From Bog-532 sp963742875 (GTDB taxonomy: Bacteria; Actinomycetota; Actinomycetes; Streptosporangiales; Streptosporangiaceae), in the NCBI GenBank assembly GCA_963742875.1, contig CAVUNO010000003.1, forward strand, positions 62,001 to 126,000: a stretch of 64,000 bases of DNA, read 5' to 3'. Below, piece by piece: positions 1 to 9,244 of this stretch (position 1 is the stretch's first letter; each line of letters starts with the position of its first letter). The translations under genes and the position numbers were made by a program. Below the pieces are notes generated by a model, which made no database searches, was not told where the DNA came from, and saw only the letters and a list, made by a program, of their open reading frames with translations.

Positions 1-1026
1 GTCCGCACGTTCCAGGCTGAGGACGAGATCGCCGGGGTGGGCGCCGCGCTCGGCGCGTCGTTCGGCGGTGCCCTGGGCGTCACCACCACGTCCGGGCCGG
101 GCATCCTGCTCAAGGCGGAGACGATCGGGCTGGGCGTCTCGCTGGAACTGCCGCTGATCGTGTGCGACATCCAGCGGGCGGGCCCGTCGACGGGCATGCC
201 CACCAAGACCGAGCAGGGCGACCTGCTGCAGGCGCTCTACGGTCGCAACAGCGAATCCCCGCTGCCCGTGATCGCCCCGTGCAGCCCGGCGGACTGCTTC
301 GCCGTCGCGATCGAGGCCACCCGGCTGGCGGTCAAGTATCGCACCCCGGTCATCCTGCTGTCGGACGGCTACCTGGCCAACGGCTCCGAGCCCTGGCTCA
401 TCCCGGAGGTGGCCACCCTGCCGGACCTGACGCGGGAGTTCTCCTTCGCCGCCCCGGACGACTGGCGCGACGCCGACGGCGGCATCGATTTCAAGCCGTT
501 CCAGCGGGACCCGCGGACGCTGGCCCGCCCCTGGGCCGTCCCGGGCACCCCGGGCCTGGAGCACCGGATCGGCGGCATCGAGAAGGCCGACGTGACCGGG
601 GACATCTCCTATGACCCGGACAACCACGACCTGATGGTGCGGCTGCGCCAGGCCAAGATCGACGGAATCGCCGCCGACATCCCGCCCCTGGAGGTTGACG
701 ACCCCGGCGACGGGGCACGCGTTCTGGTGCTCAGCTGGGGCTCCACCTACGGCTCGATCGGCACCGCGGTCCGCGGCGTGCGGCTGGCCGGCAAATCCAT
801 CGCCCAGGCGCACCTGCGCCACCTCAACCCGTTCCCCGGCAACCTCGGCGACGTGCTGCGCCGTTACGAGAAGGTGCTCGTGCCCGAGATCAACCTCGGC
901 CAGCTCGCGCTCCTGCTCCGCGGCCGCTACCTGGTCGACGTGATCTCCTACAACCGGGTCCGGGGCCTGCCGTTCGGCGCCGCCGAGCTGGCCGGCGTGA
1001 TCAAGGATGTGATCGATAATGCCTGA
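1..1026 (+). CDS. korA: 2-oxoacid:ferredoxin oxidoreductase subunit alpha, 3' part
   Basis: This is the C-terminal 341 residues of the alpha (fused gamma-alpha type) subunit of a CoA-dependent 2-oxoacid:ferredoxin oxidoreductase, most likely the 2-oxoglutarate enzyme that replaces or bypasses 2-oxoglutarate dehydrogenase in actinobacteria. The reading frame is open from base 1, so the gene starts outside the window. The visible part holds the end of the pyrimidine-binding domain (phrases GPSTGMPTKTEQGDL and TPVILLSDGYLANG) and the C-terminal transketolase-like domain with HLRHLNPFPGNL. korB follows on the same strand. The family call is firm; the preferred 2-oxoacid is inferred from similarity to actinobacterial KorAB. 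Confidence 0.93.
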   Translation, partial: VRTFQAEDEIAGVGAALGASFGGALGVTTTSGPGILLKAETIGLGVSLELPLIVCDIQRAGPSTGMPTKTEQGDLLQALYGRNSESPLPVIAPCSPADCFAVAIEATRLAVKYRTPVILLSDGYLANGSEPWLIPEVATLPDLTREFSFAAPDDWRDADGGIDFKPFQRDPRTLARPWAVPGTPGLEHRIGGIEKADVTGDISYDPDNHDLMVRLRQAKIDGIAADIPPLEVDDPGDGARVLVLSWGSTYGSIGTAVRGVRLAGKSIAQAHLRHLNPFPGNLGDVLRRYEKVLVPEINLGQLALLLRGRYLVDVISYNRVRGLPFGAAELAGVIKDVIDNA

Positions 1027-1158
1027 GGCCGCACAGCCCGGGAACGGCTCCTGGCTGGATAACGGTAGCGGGCCCGCGAACGGCCACGGGCCGCTGGACG
1101 GAACTGGCCAGCCGAACGGACCTGGGCTCGTAGCCCGCCGGCCGAGTCGCTGACCCTG

Positions 1159-2175
1159 GTGCCGAAGGCACAGGAGAAGCTGGCCACCAAGGACTTCAAG
1201 TCCGACCAGGAAGTGCGCTGGTGCCCCGGCTGCGGCGACTACGCGATCCTGGCCGCGTTCCAGGCGTTCCTGCCCGAACTGGAGGTGCCGCAGGAGAACG
1301 TGGCCGTGATCTCCGGCATCGGCTGCTCTTCCCGGCTCCCGTACTACATGAACACGTACGGGATGCACTCAATCCACGGCCGGGCCCCGGCGATCGCCAC
1401 CGGGCTGGCCTCGTCCCGGCCGGACCTGTCCGTCTGGGTGATCACCGGTGACGGGGACGCGCTGTCGATCGGCGGGAACCACCTGATCCACGCGCTCCGC
1501 CGCAACGTCAACATTAAGATCCTGCTGTTCAACAACCGGATCTACGGGCTGACCAAGGGCCAGTACTCGCCGACGTCGGAGCAGGGGAAGATCACCAAGT
1601 CAACGCCGTTCGGCTCGCTGGACAACCCGTTCAACCCGGTGTCGCTGGCTCTGGGCGCCGAGGCCACCTTCGTGGCCCGCAGCATCGATTCGGACCGCAA
1701 GCACCTGACCAGCGTGCTGCGCGCCGCCGCCAACCACCGGGGTGCCGCGTTCATTGAGATCTACCAGAACTGCCCGATCTTCAATGACGACGCGTTCGCG
1801 CCGCTGAAGGACGCCTCGTCGCGGGACGGCCAGCTGATCCGGCTGCAGGACGGTGAGCTGATCCGGTTCGGCACGGACGGCCGGTTCGGCCTGCGGGCTG
1901 GCCGGTACGGCGGGCTGGAGGCGGTGGATGTCGCGGACGCCGCCCGCGAATCGCTGGTGCACGACGCCCGCCAGGACGACCCGTCCTACGCCTTCGCGCT
2001 GTCCCGGCTGGACACGGCGCCCGTCGCGCACACGCCGATCGGGGTCTTCCGCCAGGTCGAGCGGCCCAGCTACGACGCGCTGATGGCGCAGCAGGTGCGC
2101 GAGACCCAGACCAAGCAGGGTGAGGGCGACCTCGCCACCCTGCTCGCGGGCGGCGACACCTGGACGATGCGCTAG
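1159..2175 (+). CDS. korB: 2-oxoacid:ferredoxin oxidoreductase subunit beta
   Basis: This is the thiamine-diphosphate and iron-sulfur subunit that works with KorA. The N-terminal WCPGCGDYA motif supplies two cluster cysteines (about residues 22 and 25), with further cysteines in GIGCSS and IYQNCP. The TPP motif starts at GDGDALSIGGNH and ends at the NN of LLFNNRIYGL. GTG at 1159 is the first start codon after an in-frame stop at 1066-1068. Homologues as I remember them extend further upstream (LTLVPKA is preceded by more protein). An ATG at 1019, overlapping the korA stop, opens a 44-codon Asn/Gly-rich frame that ends at 1153, so the true N-terminus may be hidden by a single-base frameshift. 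Confidence 0.92.
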   Translation: MPKAQEKLATKDFKSDQEVRWCPGCGDYAILAAFQAFLPELEVPQENVAVISGIGCSSRLPYYMNTYGMHSIHGRAPAIATGLASSRPDLSVWVITGDGDALSIGGNHLIHALRRNVNIKILLFNNRIYGLTKGQYSPTSEQGKITKSTPFGSLDNPFNPVSLALGAEATFVARSIDSDRKHLTSVLRAAANHRGAAFIEIYQNCPIFNDDAFAPLKDASSRDGQLIRLQDGELIRFGTDGRFGLRAGRYGGLEAVDVADAARESLVHDARQDDPSYAFALSRLDTAPVAHTPIGVFRQVERPSYDALMAQQVRETQTKQGEGDLATLLAGGDTWTMR

Positions 2176-2226
2176 CTGACGGACCCTCCGGCGGCCCGCG
2201 TGCCCTGCGAGTGCCCGTTCCGTCAG
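2176..2226. terminator. candidate bidirectional terminator between korB and msrA
   Basis: The 47 bases between the convergent stops of korB and msrA hold complementary 8-base arms, CTGACGGA at 2176-2183 and TCCGTCAG at 2219-2226, around a G+C-rich loop. There is no clear T-tract. The call rests on position and the arms only. Confidence 0.3.
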
Positions 2227-2876
2227 CCGAGATTCAGGCCAACTGGGCAGGTCACGCCGGTGCCGCCGGCACCGCAGTAACCGAACGGATTCTTGTCGAG
2301 GTACTGCTGGTGATAGTCCTCAGCGAAGTAGAACTCTCCAGCCGGGACGATCTCGGTGGTGACGGCGCCGTAACCAGCCTCGGCGAGCTTCTTCTCATAG
2401 ACGGTACGGGACTCCTCCGCGTCCGCCTTCTGCGCGGGCGAGCGGTAGAAGATCACCGAACGGTACTGGGTACCAACGTCGTTGCCCTGGCGCATGCCCT
2501 GCGTCGGGTCGTGTGACTCCCAGAACACCTTGAGCAGGGTGTGGTAGGAGACCTTCGCGGGGTCGAAGACGACCCGGACGGTCTCCGCGTGGCCGGTCCG
2601 CCCGGAGCAGACCTCCTCGTAGGCCGGGTTCGGCGTGTAGCCGCCCTCGTAACCGACGGAGGTGGACACCACGCCCGGGGTCTGCCAGAACTTCCGCTCC
2701 TCGCCCCAGAAGCAGCCGAGCGCGAACTCGGCGATCTCGGTCCCGGCTGGGTACGGGGGGGCCAGCGGGGTCCCGAGGACGGCGTGCCGCCGTGGTACCG
2801 GCATGGTCTCCGTCCGTCCCGGCAGGGCCCGGCTGGGGTCCACCATCCGCGTCGCGCGCATCCCGAACAACCTCAT
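2223..2876 (-). CDS. msrA: peptide-methionine (S)-S-oxide reductase MsrA
   Basis: MsrA repairs oxidised methionine (S-sulfoxide) in proteins using thioredoxin. The catalytic motif GCFWG has its cysteine at about residue 55. Likely resolving cysteines lie near the C-terminus (about residues 201 and 210, in GYCGAGG and VTCPVG). The length of 217 residues is normal for the actinobacterial long form. The ATG at 2876 is supported by a strong ribosome-binding site (AAGGAGG, 5 bases upstream). It stands alone, convergent to korB. TTGCA half-sites in its promoter region suggest redox control, but that is inference. Confidence 0.96.
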   Translation of the reverse strand: MRLFGMRATRMVDPSRALPGRTETMPVPRRHAVLGTPLAPPYPAGTEIAEFALGCFWGEERKFWQTPGVVSTSVGYEGGYTPNPAYEEVCSGRTGHAETVRVVFDPAKVSYHTLLKVFWESHDPTQGMRQGNDVGTQYRSVIFYRSPAQKADAEESRTVYEKKLAEAGYGAVTTEIVPAGEFYFAEDYHQQYLDKNPFGYCGAGGTGVTCPVGLNLG

Positions 2877-2892
2877 TGCATCCTCCTTGGTT

Positions 2893-2915
2893 TTGCAAGG
2901 ATTACAACGTTGCAG
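2893..2915 (-). promoter_or_regulatory. possible Fur/PerR-type operator in the msrA promoter
   Basis: Upstream of msrA the + strand reads TTGCAA (2893-2898), then the near-palindrome TACAACGTTGCA (2903-2914). TTGCA half-sites with this kind of spacing are typical of Fur-family (CatR/FurA/PerR) sites in actinobacteria, and msrA is an oxidative-stress gene. No -10/-35 pair is certain. This is a weak pattern match only. Confidence 0.3.
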
Positions 2916-2931
2916 CGGGGACCAAACTTCC

Positions 2932-3927
2932 TTAGCCGGTGCGCTCGACCACGAAATCGCAAAGCGTCTCGAAGGAGGCCCGGGCCGCCCCGGGCGGCAG
3001 GGCCAGGACGTGCTCGCGCGCCTTGTCCGTCCAGGCGATCAGGTCCGCGCGGGCGGCCTTTATCGCCGGATGCGCGCGCAGCAGCACGAGCGCCTCGGCG
3101 TGCTCGGCGTCATCGGCCAGCGCCCCGCGGGCCAGCAGGGCGTGCAGCCGCGCGTCGGCCGGGTCCACCGAGCGCTGGGCGAGCAGGACCGGCAGCGACC
3201 GCACCCCCTCGCGCAGATCGGTCCCCGGGGTCTTCCCGGACTGCCCGGTCTCGCTGCTGATGTCGAGGATGTCGTCGGAGATCTGGAACGCGACCCCGAG
3301 CGCCTCACAGGCCAGTTCCATACGCGTGACGATCTCGTCCGGCGCCCCGGAGAACATGGCTCCGAACCGTCCAGACGTGGCGATCAGCGATCCGGTCTTC
3401 TCCATCACCACCCGCCAGTAGTGATCCAGCGGGTCCTCGTCGGGGCGCGGGCCGATCGTCTCCGCTACCTGGCCGCTGACCAGGCGGGCGAAGGTCTCCG
3501 TCTGGATCCGGATCGCCTCGGGGCCCAGGTCGGCCAGGATGCGTGAGGCCCTGGCGAACAGGAAGTCACCGGTCAGGATGGCGACGGTATTGTCCCAGCG
3601 GGAGTTGGCCGACGGATGGCCCCGCCGGATCGCCGCCTCGTCCATCACGTCGTCGTGGAAGAGCGTGGCCAGGTGGGTCAGCTCGATGGCGGCCGCGGCT
3701 GGCACGAGCCGGCCGTCCCGCGGATCGCCGAACTGCCCGGCGAGCAGCACGAGCATCGCGCGGAAGCGCTTGCCGCCCGCGTTGACCAGGTGCAGGGAGG
3801 CCTCGGTGAGCAGGGACTCCTCGGTGCGCGCCGTGTCCCGGATAACGGACTCGACGCGCGTGAGGCCCTCGAGGACGTCCGCCTCGACGGCGTTATCGGG
3901 GAAGTCGACTGGTACGGCACTGGTCAC
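2932..3927 (-). CDS. long-chain polyprenyl diphosphate synthase
   Basis: This is a trans-prenyltransferase that condenses isopentenyl diphosphate onto an allylic primer. Beside the nuo and men genes it most likely makes the menaquinone side chain. Motifs visible are GGKRFRAML near residue 51, the first Asp-rich motif DDVMD within LFHDDVMDEA, and the second DDILD followed by SGKTPGTDL. It has 331 residues, as expected for hepta- to decaprenyl synthases. The GTG start at 3927 has GGAG 5-6 bases upstream. It lies 107 bases downstream of nuoN on the same strand and may be read through from the nuo operon. Product chain length cannot be told from the sequence by eye. Confidence 0.9.
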   Translation of the reverse strand: MTSAVPVDFPDNAVEADVLEGLTRVESVIRDTARTEESLLTEASLHLVNAGGKRFRAMLVLLAGQFGDPRDGRLVPAAAAIELTHLATLFHDDVMDEAAIRRGHPSANSRWDNTVAILTGDFLFARASRILADLGPEAIRIQTETFARLVSGQVAETIGPRPDEDPLDHYWRVVMEKTGSLIATSGRFGAMFSGAPDEIVTRMELACEALGVAFQISDDILDISSETGQSGKTPGTDLREGVRSLPVLLAQRSVDPADARLHALLARGALADDAEHAEALVLLRAHPAIKAARADLIAWTDKAREHVLALPPGAARASFETLCDFVVERTG

Positions 3928-4034
3928 GCAGGCTCCAATTCACGGCACACCCGGCCCGGGACCTCCGAGTATGCCCGTTATGGCCGCCGCCGACACACGG
4001 GGCCCGGCCGGGGCGGCGGCGCGATGGTCCTGCG

Positions 4035-5651
4035 TCAGCGGACGAACAGGTGGGTCGCGGCATTGTTCGCCAGGCTGAGGACCGGTTCCGGGATGATGCC
4101 CAGGAACAGCGTGACCACGGCCCCAACCGCCACCGCGGCGCCGGTGAGCACGCTGGGCACGACCACCGCCGGGCCGTCGGGCAGCGGGTCGCTGAAGAAC
4201 ATCACCACGATGACGCGGACGTAGAAGAACGCGGCGATCGCGCTGCTGAGCACACCGACGATCACCAGCGGGATCGCGCCGCCCGCCTCGGCCGCCTGGA
4301 ACACGGCGAACTTCCCAGTAAATCCGCTGGTCAGCGGAATACCGGCGAAGGCCAGAAGGAAGAACGCGAAGGTGCCCGCCACCAGCGGTGATCTCTTGCC
4401 GAGCCCCGCCCAGCGGGACAGATGCAGGGCCTCGCCGCTGGGGTCCCGCACCAGGGTGATCAGCGCGAACGCCCCGACCGTGCTGAACCCGTACGTGACG
4501 AGGTAGAACAGGCTGCTGGACAGGCCGAGCGCGCTCGCGGCGATGACCGCGGTCAGGATGTAGCCGGCGTGCGTGATGGAGGAGTAGGCCAGCATCCGCT
4601 TCACGTCGGTCTGGGTGATGGCGATGATCGCGCCGACGAGCATGGTGAGGACCGCGACGGCCCACATCGCCGGGCGCCAGTCCCAGGTCAGGGTGCCGAA
4701 CGCCACGTAGAAGACGCGCAGCACGGCTCCGAACGCGGATACGACCACGCAGGAGGCCATCAGGGCGGTGATCGGAGTGGGCGCGCCCTGGTACACGTCG
4801 GGCTTCCACTCCTGGAATGGCACCGCCCCGATCTTGAACAGCAAACCCACGCCGAGCAGTGCCATCCCGGTCAGCAGCAGCGTCTCGTTGGCGGCGTTGG
4901 TGGAGGCCGCCGAGGCGATGGCGGACAGCCGCACCGAGCCCGCGAACCCGTAGAGCATCGCGATGCCGAACAGGAAGATCGCCGAGGAGAACGCGCCGAG
5001 CAGGAAGTACTTCATCGCCGCTTCCTGCGACAGCAGGCGGCGTCGCCGGGCGAGCCCGCAGAGCAGGTACAGCGGGAGCGACAGCACCTCCAGGCCCACG
5101 AACATCGTGAGCAGGTCGTTGGCGGCGGGGAACAGCAGCATGCCGCCGACGGCGAACAGGGTGAGCGGGTAGATCTCGGTGTGCGTGACGCCTTTCAGCA
5201 GTCCTTCGCGTTCCTCGGCGCTGCCGGGCACCGCGGCGGCCTGTGCGACGAACGGGCTGAGGCCGTGTGCGGTGTCCGCGATGATCAGCACGCTGACCAG
5301 GGCGAGCACCAGGATCGTGCCCTGGATGAACAGGGTGGGCCGGTCCACGGCCACCGCGCCCACGGCCGCGACGTGCCCGGCGCCGCCGTCGGCGAAGATG
5401 CTACTGGACGTGGCGATCAGGATGGTCAGGATGAACGCCGCACCGAGGCCGCCGAGGGCCAGCACGAGGTGCAGGCCACGGCGGGCCGGCCGCGGCGCGA
5501 ACGCCTCGACCAGGACGGCCGCGAGCGCCGCTCCGAAGACGACCAGCATCGGGGCGAGCTGGCTGTACTCGATGTGCGGGGCGGCGATCGTCGTTGCCGC
5601 GAGCACATCGGCATGCCCTGCGAGGCCCGCAAGGCCCACGGAGCCGGTCAC
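4035..5651 (-). CDS. nuoN: NADH-quinone oxidoreductase subunit N
   Basis: NuoN is one of the three antiporter-like proton-pumping membrane subunits of complex I. The 538-residue protein is a chain of hydrophobic helices and includes the family phrases KIGAVPFQEWKPDVYQGAP and LAYSSITHAGY. The frame stays open further upstream, but the start is set at GTG 5651. That GTG overlaps the nuoM stop as GTGA, the coupling used through most of this operon, and the protein then begins just before its first membrane segment. It is the last nuo gene; the polyprenyl synthase follows. Confidence 0.95.
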   Translation of the reverse strand: MTGSVGLAGLAGHADVLAATTIAAPHIEYSQLAPMLVVFGAALAAVLVEAFAPRPARRGLHLVLALGGLGAAFILTILIATSSSIFADGGAGHVAAVGAVAVDRPTLFIQGTILVLALVSVLIIADTAHGLSPFVAQAAAVPGSAEEREGLLKGVTHTEIYPLTLFAVGGMLLFPAANDLLTMFVGLEVLSLPLYLLCGLARRRRLLSQEAAMKYFLLGAFSSAIFLFGIAMLYGFAGSVRLSAIASAASTNAANETLLLTGMALLGVGLLFKIGAVPFQEWKPDVYQGAPTPITALMASCVVVSAFGAVLRVFYVAFGTLTWDWRPAMWAVAVLTMLVGAIIAITQTDVKRMLAYSSITHAGYILTAVIAASALGLSSSLFYLVTYGFSTVGAFALITLVRDPSGEALHLSRWAGLGKRSPLVAGTFAFFLLAFAGIPLTSGFTGKFAVFQAAEAGGAIPLVIVGVLSSAIAAFFYVRVIVVMFFSDPLPDGPAVVVPSVLTGAAVAVGAVVTLFLGIIPEPVLSLANNAATHLFVR

Positions 5652-7231
5652 GGTGCCGTTCCCTTCTGCGCTGTCGCCGGGTGCGCCGGCACGGGATCCG
5701 TCATGTGTACCTGGACCATCGTCTGGTGCACGGCCGGGTTGATGACGTCGAGCACCGGCTGGGGGTAGATGCCCATGGCCACGATCAGCGCGACCAGCGG
5801 TACCACCGCCCATAGTTCCCGGGGCTTCAGGTCCGGCAGGTGCTCGACCTCCGGCGTGGTCGGGCCGTTCATCGTGCGCTGGTACATCCACAGGATGTAG
5901 ATGGCGGCCAGGATGATGCCGACGCTCGCGAGGATGGCCGGGAGCTTGTAGCGGCTGAACGTCCCGACCAGCACCAGGAACTCGCTGACGAACGTGGACA
6001 GGCCGGGCAGCGACAGCCCGGACAGGCCGGAGATCAGGAACAGCCCGGCCAGCACGGGGGCGACCTTCTGCATCCCGCCGTAGTCCGCGATCCGGGTCGA
6101 GCCGCGCCGGCTGATCATGAACCCGGCCAGGATGAACAACGCCCCGGTGGAGAACCCGTGGTTGACCATGTACAGGGTGGCCCCGGACTGGCCCTGGCTG
6201 GTCATCGCGAAGATGCCGAGGGCGATGAAGCCGAAGTGCGAGACCGAGGTGTAGGCGAGCAGCCGCTTCAGGTCCTGCTGCCCGATGGCGACGACCGCAC
6301 CGTACAAGATGCCGATGACCGCCAGCGTGAGGACCAGCGGCGTGAAGTACTTCGACGCGGACGGGAACAGCTCCAGGCAGTACCGGATCATGCCGAACGT
6401 GCCGACCTTATCCAGCACGCCGACCAGCAGCACCGCGGCGCCGGGCTGCGCCGACGCGGCCGCGTCCGGCAGCCAGGTGTGGAACGGCCACAGCGGCGCC
6501 TTGATCGCGAACGCGACGAAGAACCCGAGGAACAGCCACTTCTGCGCGGCCGGGCCGATCGGGACGTGCACCAGCTGGCTGAACAGGAACGTACCGTGAT
6601 GGCCGGTCACGGCGCTGCGCGAGGAGTAGACGTACAGCGCGATGACCGCGACCAGCATGAGCAGACCGCCGGCCAGGCTGTACAGCAGGAACTTCACCGC
6701 CGCGTACTGCCGCTTGCCGGTCCCGAAGCTCCCGATCATGAAGTACATCGGGATGAGCATGGCCTCGAAGAATACGTAGAACAGGAAGACGTCGGTCGCC
6801 GCGAAAACGCCGATCAGCATCGTCTCCAGCACGAGCATCAGCGCGAAGTACCTCTTGACGCTGCGCGCACCGCTTTCGACGTCGTGCCAGGACGCCAGGA
6901 TGACGACCGGCATGAGCACCAGCGACATGCCGATCAGGACCAGCGCGATGCCGTCCACGCCGACCGCGTAGTGCACGCCGAACTGCGGGATCCACGAGAC
7001 TGTCTGAGTGAACTGGTAGTCCGGGCCGCTCGGCTTGAACTGGGCCGCCATCACGATGAACCAGATCAGCGTGAGGACGGAGAAGCCGAGGGCCAGCCGC
7101 TTGGACAGCAGGTCGCGGGCCACACGGTCGGCTTCGGCGCCGTTCGCCGCCAGGCCGGGGATCGCGGCGATCAGGATCGCCCCGGCGAGCGGGATCGCGC
7201 CGGCGATGGTCAGCCAGGGAACACTGTTCAT
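5648..7231 (-). CDS. nuoM: NADH-quinone oxidoreductase subunit M
   Basis: NuoM is the second antiporter-like proton-channel subunit of the membrane arm. The 527-residue chain is almost all transmembrane and includes FFEAMLIPMYFMIG, KAPLWPFHTWLPDAAASA and LLAYTSVSHFGF, with the conserved Glu and Lys residues of the family. ATG 7231 is chosen because the chain begins MNSVPWLTIAGAI, a normal NuoM beginning; the open frame upstream overlaps nuoL and is not coding. It starts 5 bases after the nuoL stop. Confidence 0.95.
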   Translation of the reverse strand: MNSVPWLTIAGAIPLAGAILIAAIPGLAANGAEADRVARDLLSKRLALGFSVLTLIWFIVMAAQFKPSGPDYQFTQTVSWIPQFGVHYAVGVDGIALVLIGMSLVLMPVVILASWHDVESGARSVKRYFALMLVLETMLIGVFAATDVFLFYVFFEAMLIPMYFMIGSFGTGKRQYAAVKFLLYSLAGGLLMLVAVIALYVYSSRSAVTGHHGTFLFSQLVHVPIGPAAQKWLFLGFFVAFAIKAPLWPFHTWLPDAAASAQPGAAVLLVGVLDKVGTFGMIRYCLELFPSASKYFTPLVLTLAVIGILYGAVVAIGQQDLKRLLAYTSVSHFGFIALGIFAMTSQGQSGATLYMVNHGFSTGALFILAGFMISRRGSTRIADYGGMQKVAPVLAGLFLISGLSGLSLPGLSTFVSEFLVLVGTFSRYKLPAILASVGIILAAIYILWMYQRTMNGPTTPEVEHLPDLKPRELWAVVPLVALIVAMGIYPQPVLDVINPAVHQTMVQVHMTDPVPAHPATAQKGTAP

Positions 7232-7236
7232 GTCGT

Positions 7237-9231
7237 CTACAGCCTCACCGCGAGGAGGGCGGCGACCAGCAGCGCGGCGCCGAAGAACATCGACAGGGCG
7301 TAGGAGCGGACGAAGCCGGTCTGGATCCGGCGCAGCCGCCCGGACGACCCGCCCACCGCCGCGGCGGTGGTGTTGACCGCGCCGTCGATACCGCGGTTGT
7401 CGAAGTACACCGACAGGCGGGTCAGCCACTGGCCCGGCCGCATCAGCACCGATTCGTTGAACGCGTCGCCGTAGAGATCCCGGCGCGCGGCCCGGGTGAG
7501 CAGCCGGCAGGCCGGAGCCATCGCGGGCACCTCGACGCGCCCGTACATCGCCCACGCGGCCAGCACGCCCAGCAGCACGACCGCCAGCGTGACAACGGAC
7601 GTGATGTTGAACAACGCGTGAATGGCGGGCGCCTGCCCGATCACCGGGGCGAGGAAGTTCGCGAGCCGGTTGTTGATCACCAGGAAGCCGCCCACCACGA
7701 CGGAGCCGATGGCGAGCACGATCATCGGCCAGATCATCACCGCCGGCGACTCGTGCGGATGCGGAGCCGACCCGGAGGTACCGGCTTCCGGCGTCTCGCG
7801 GCGTTCGGCGGGAACCTCCTGCTCCCACCGGGGCTTGCCCATGAACGTCATGAGCACCATCCGCGTCATGTAGAAGCCCGTGATCGCCGCGCCGATGATC
7901 GCCGCCGTGCCGAGGATGGCGCCCGACGTTCCGCCCTTGTCAAAACACGACTCGATGATGCCGTCCTTGGTGAAGAAGCCGGAGAACGGCGGGATCCCGA
8001 TGATGGCCAGGTAGCCGGCGATGAAGGTGACGTAGGTGACCGGCATGACCTTGCGCAGCCCCCCGTAACGCCGCATGTTCACCTCGTCGTTCATGCCGTG
8101 CATGACCGAGCCCGCGCCGAGGAAGAGGTCGGCCTTGAAGAAGCCGTGCGCGACCAGGTGCGCGATCGCGAACGAGTACCCGATCGGGCTGCCGAGCCCG
8201 GCGGCGAGAATCATGTAGCCGATCTGGCTCATCGTGGACCCGGCCAGGGACTTCTTGATGTCGTCCTTGGCGCAGCCGATGATGGCACCGAAGAGCAGCG
8301 TGACCGCGCCGACGACCGTGATCGCCAGCCGTGCGGTCGGGGTCACCGCGAGAATCGGGTTGGACCTGACGAGCAGGTAGACGCCCGCGGTCACCATGGT
8401 GGCCGCGTGGATCAGGGCCGACACCGGGGTCGGGCCCTCCATCGCGTCGAGCAGCCAGGACTGCAGCGGCACCTGGGCGGACTTGCCGCACGCGCCGAGC
8501 AGGAGCAGCAGCCCGAGCGCGGTGTCCACACCGCTGCCCGCCGCGGGCGCGCCGTTGAAGACGCCGGTGAAGTTGACCGTGCCGAACGTGCTGAACATCA
8601 GGAAGATCGCGATCGTGAGGCTGGTGTCGCCGACCCGGTTCACGATGAACGCCTTCTTGGCCGCCACCGCCGCAGACGGCTTGTACTGCCAGAACCCGAT
8701 CAGCAGGTAGGACGCCAGGCCGACGCCTTCCCAGCCGACGTACAGGACCAGGTAGTTACCGGCCAGCACCAGCAGCAGCATCGACGCGACGAACAGGTTC
8801 ATGTAGCCGAAGAACCGGCGCCGCCCCGGATCATGGGCCATGTAGCCGATCGAGTAGATGTGGATGAGCGAGCCCACGCCGGTGATCAGCAGCACGAACG
8901 TTATCGACAGCGGGTCCAGGAGCAGGTTCGCGTTCACGTGCAGGCCGTAGACCGCGATCCAGGTGAACATGTGCACGTCGCGGCTGCGCTCGGCCGACGG
9001 GTAGCTGAGCATGTTGAAGAAGGCGATCACGCCGTAGACCAGGGACGCGATCGGCATGAGGACGCCGAGCAGGTGGCCCCACCGGTCGGTGCGGCGGCCG
9101 CCGCAGATCAGCACCAGGGCGCCGAAAACCGGGAACGCCAGCATCAGCCACGCGTAACGCTGGATGCCCACGGCGGGCACGGTGGTCATGGTCGCGGCGA
9201 TCGCGTGCACGCCAGCAGCCGAGCTGCTCAC
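7237..9231 (-). CDS. nuoL: NADH-quinone oxidoreductase subunit L
   Basis: NuoL is the distal proton-pumping subunit of complex I. At 664 residues it has the usual length. The conserved core includes GWEGVGLASYLLIGFW, KSAQVPLQSWLLDAMEGPTP, VSALIHAATMVTAGVYL and LAGSTMSQIGYM. The C-terminal part contains the region that forms the long lateral helix and a final membrane segment. It sits between nuoK and nuoM with spacings of 13 and 5 bases. Confidence 0.96.
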   Translation of the reverse strand: MSSSAAGVHAIAATMTTVPAVGIQRYAWLMLAFPVFGALVLICGGRRTDRWGHLLGVLMPIASLVYGVIAFFNMLSYPSAERSRDVHMFTWIAVYGLHVNANLLLDPLSITFVLLITGVGSLIHIYSIGYMAHDPGRRRFFGYMNLFVASMLLLVLAGNYLVLYVGWEGVGLASYLLIGFWQYKPSAAVAAKKAFIVNRVGDTSLTIAIFLMFSTFGTVNFTGVFNGAPAAGSGVDTALGLLLLLGACGKSAQVPLQSWLLDAMEGPTPVSALIHAATMVTAGVYLLVRSNPILAVTPTARLAITVVGAVTLLFGAIIGCAKDDIKKSLAGSTMSQIGYMILAAGLGSPIGYSFAIAHLVAHGFFKADLFLGAGSVMHGMNDEVNMRRYGGLRKVMPVTYVTFIAGYLAIIGIPPFSGFFTKDGIIESCFDKGGTSGAILGTAAIIGAAITGFYMTRMVLMTFMGKPRWEQEVPAERRETPEAGTSGSAPHPHESPAVMIWPMIVLAIGSVVVGGFLVINNRLANFLAPVIGQAPAIHALFNITSVVTLAVVLLGVLAAWAMYGRVEVPAMAPACRLLTRAARRDLYGDAFNESVLMRPGQWLTRLSVYFDNRGIDGAVNTTAAAVGGSSGRLRRIQTGFVRSYALSMFFGAALLVAALLAVRL

Positions 9232-9244
9232 CCCTCCACCCCTT

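Noticed and set aside
4050..5768. Long + strand open frames opposite nuoN, nuoM and nuoL (up to 600 codons)
   Set aside because: These are G+C-driven antisense shadows rich in Arg, Gly, Asp, Glu and His, with no recognisable domain, facing conserved membrane proteins.
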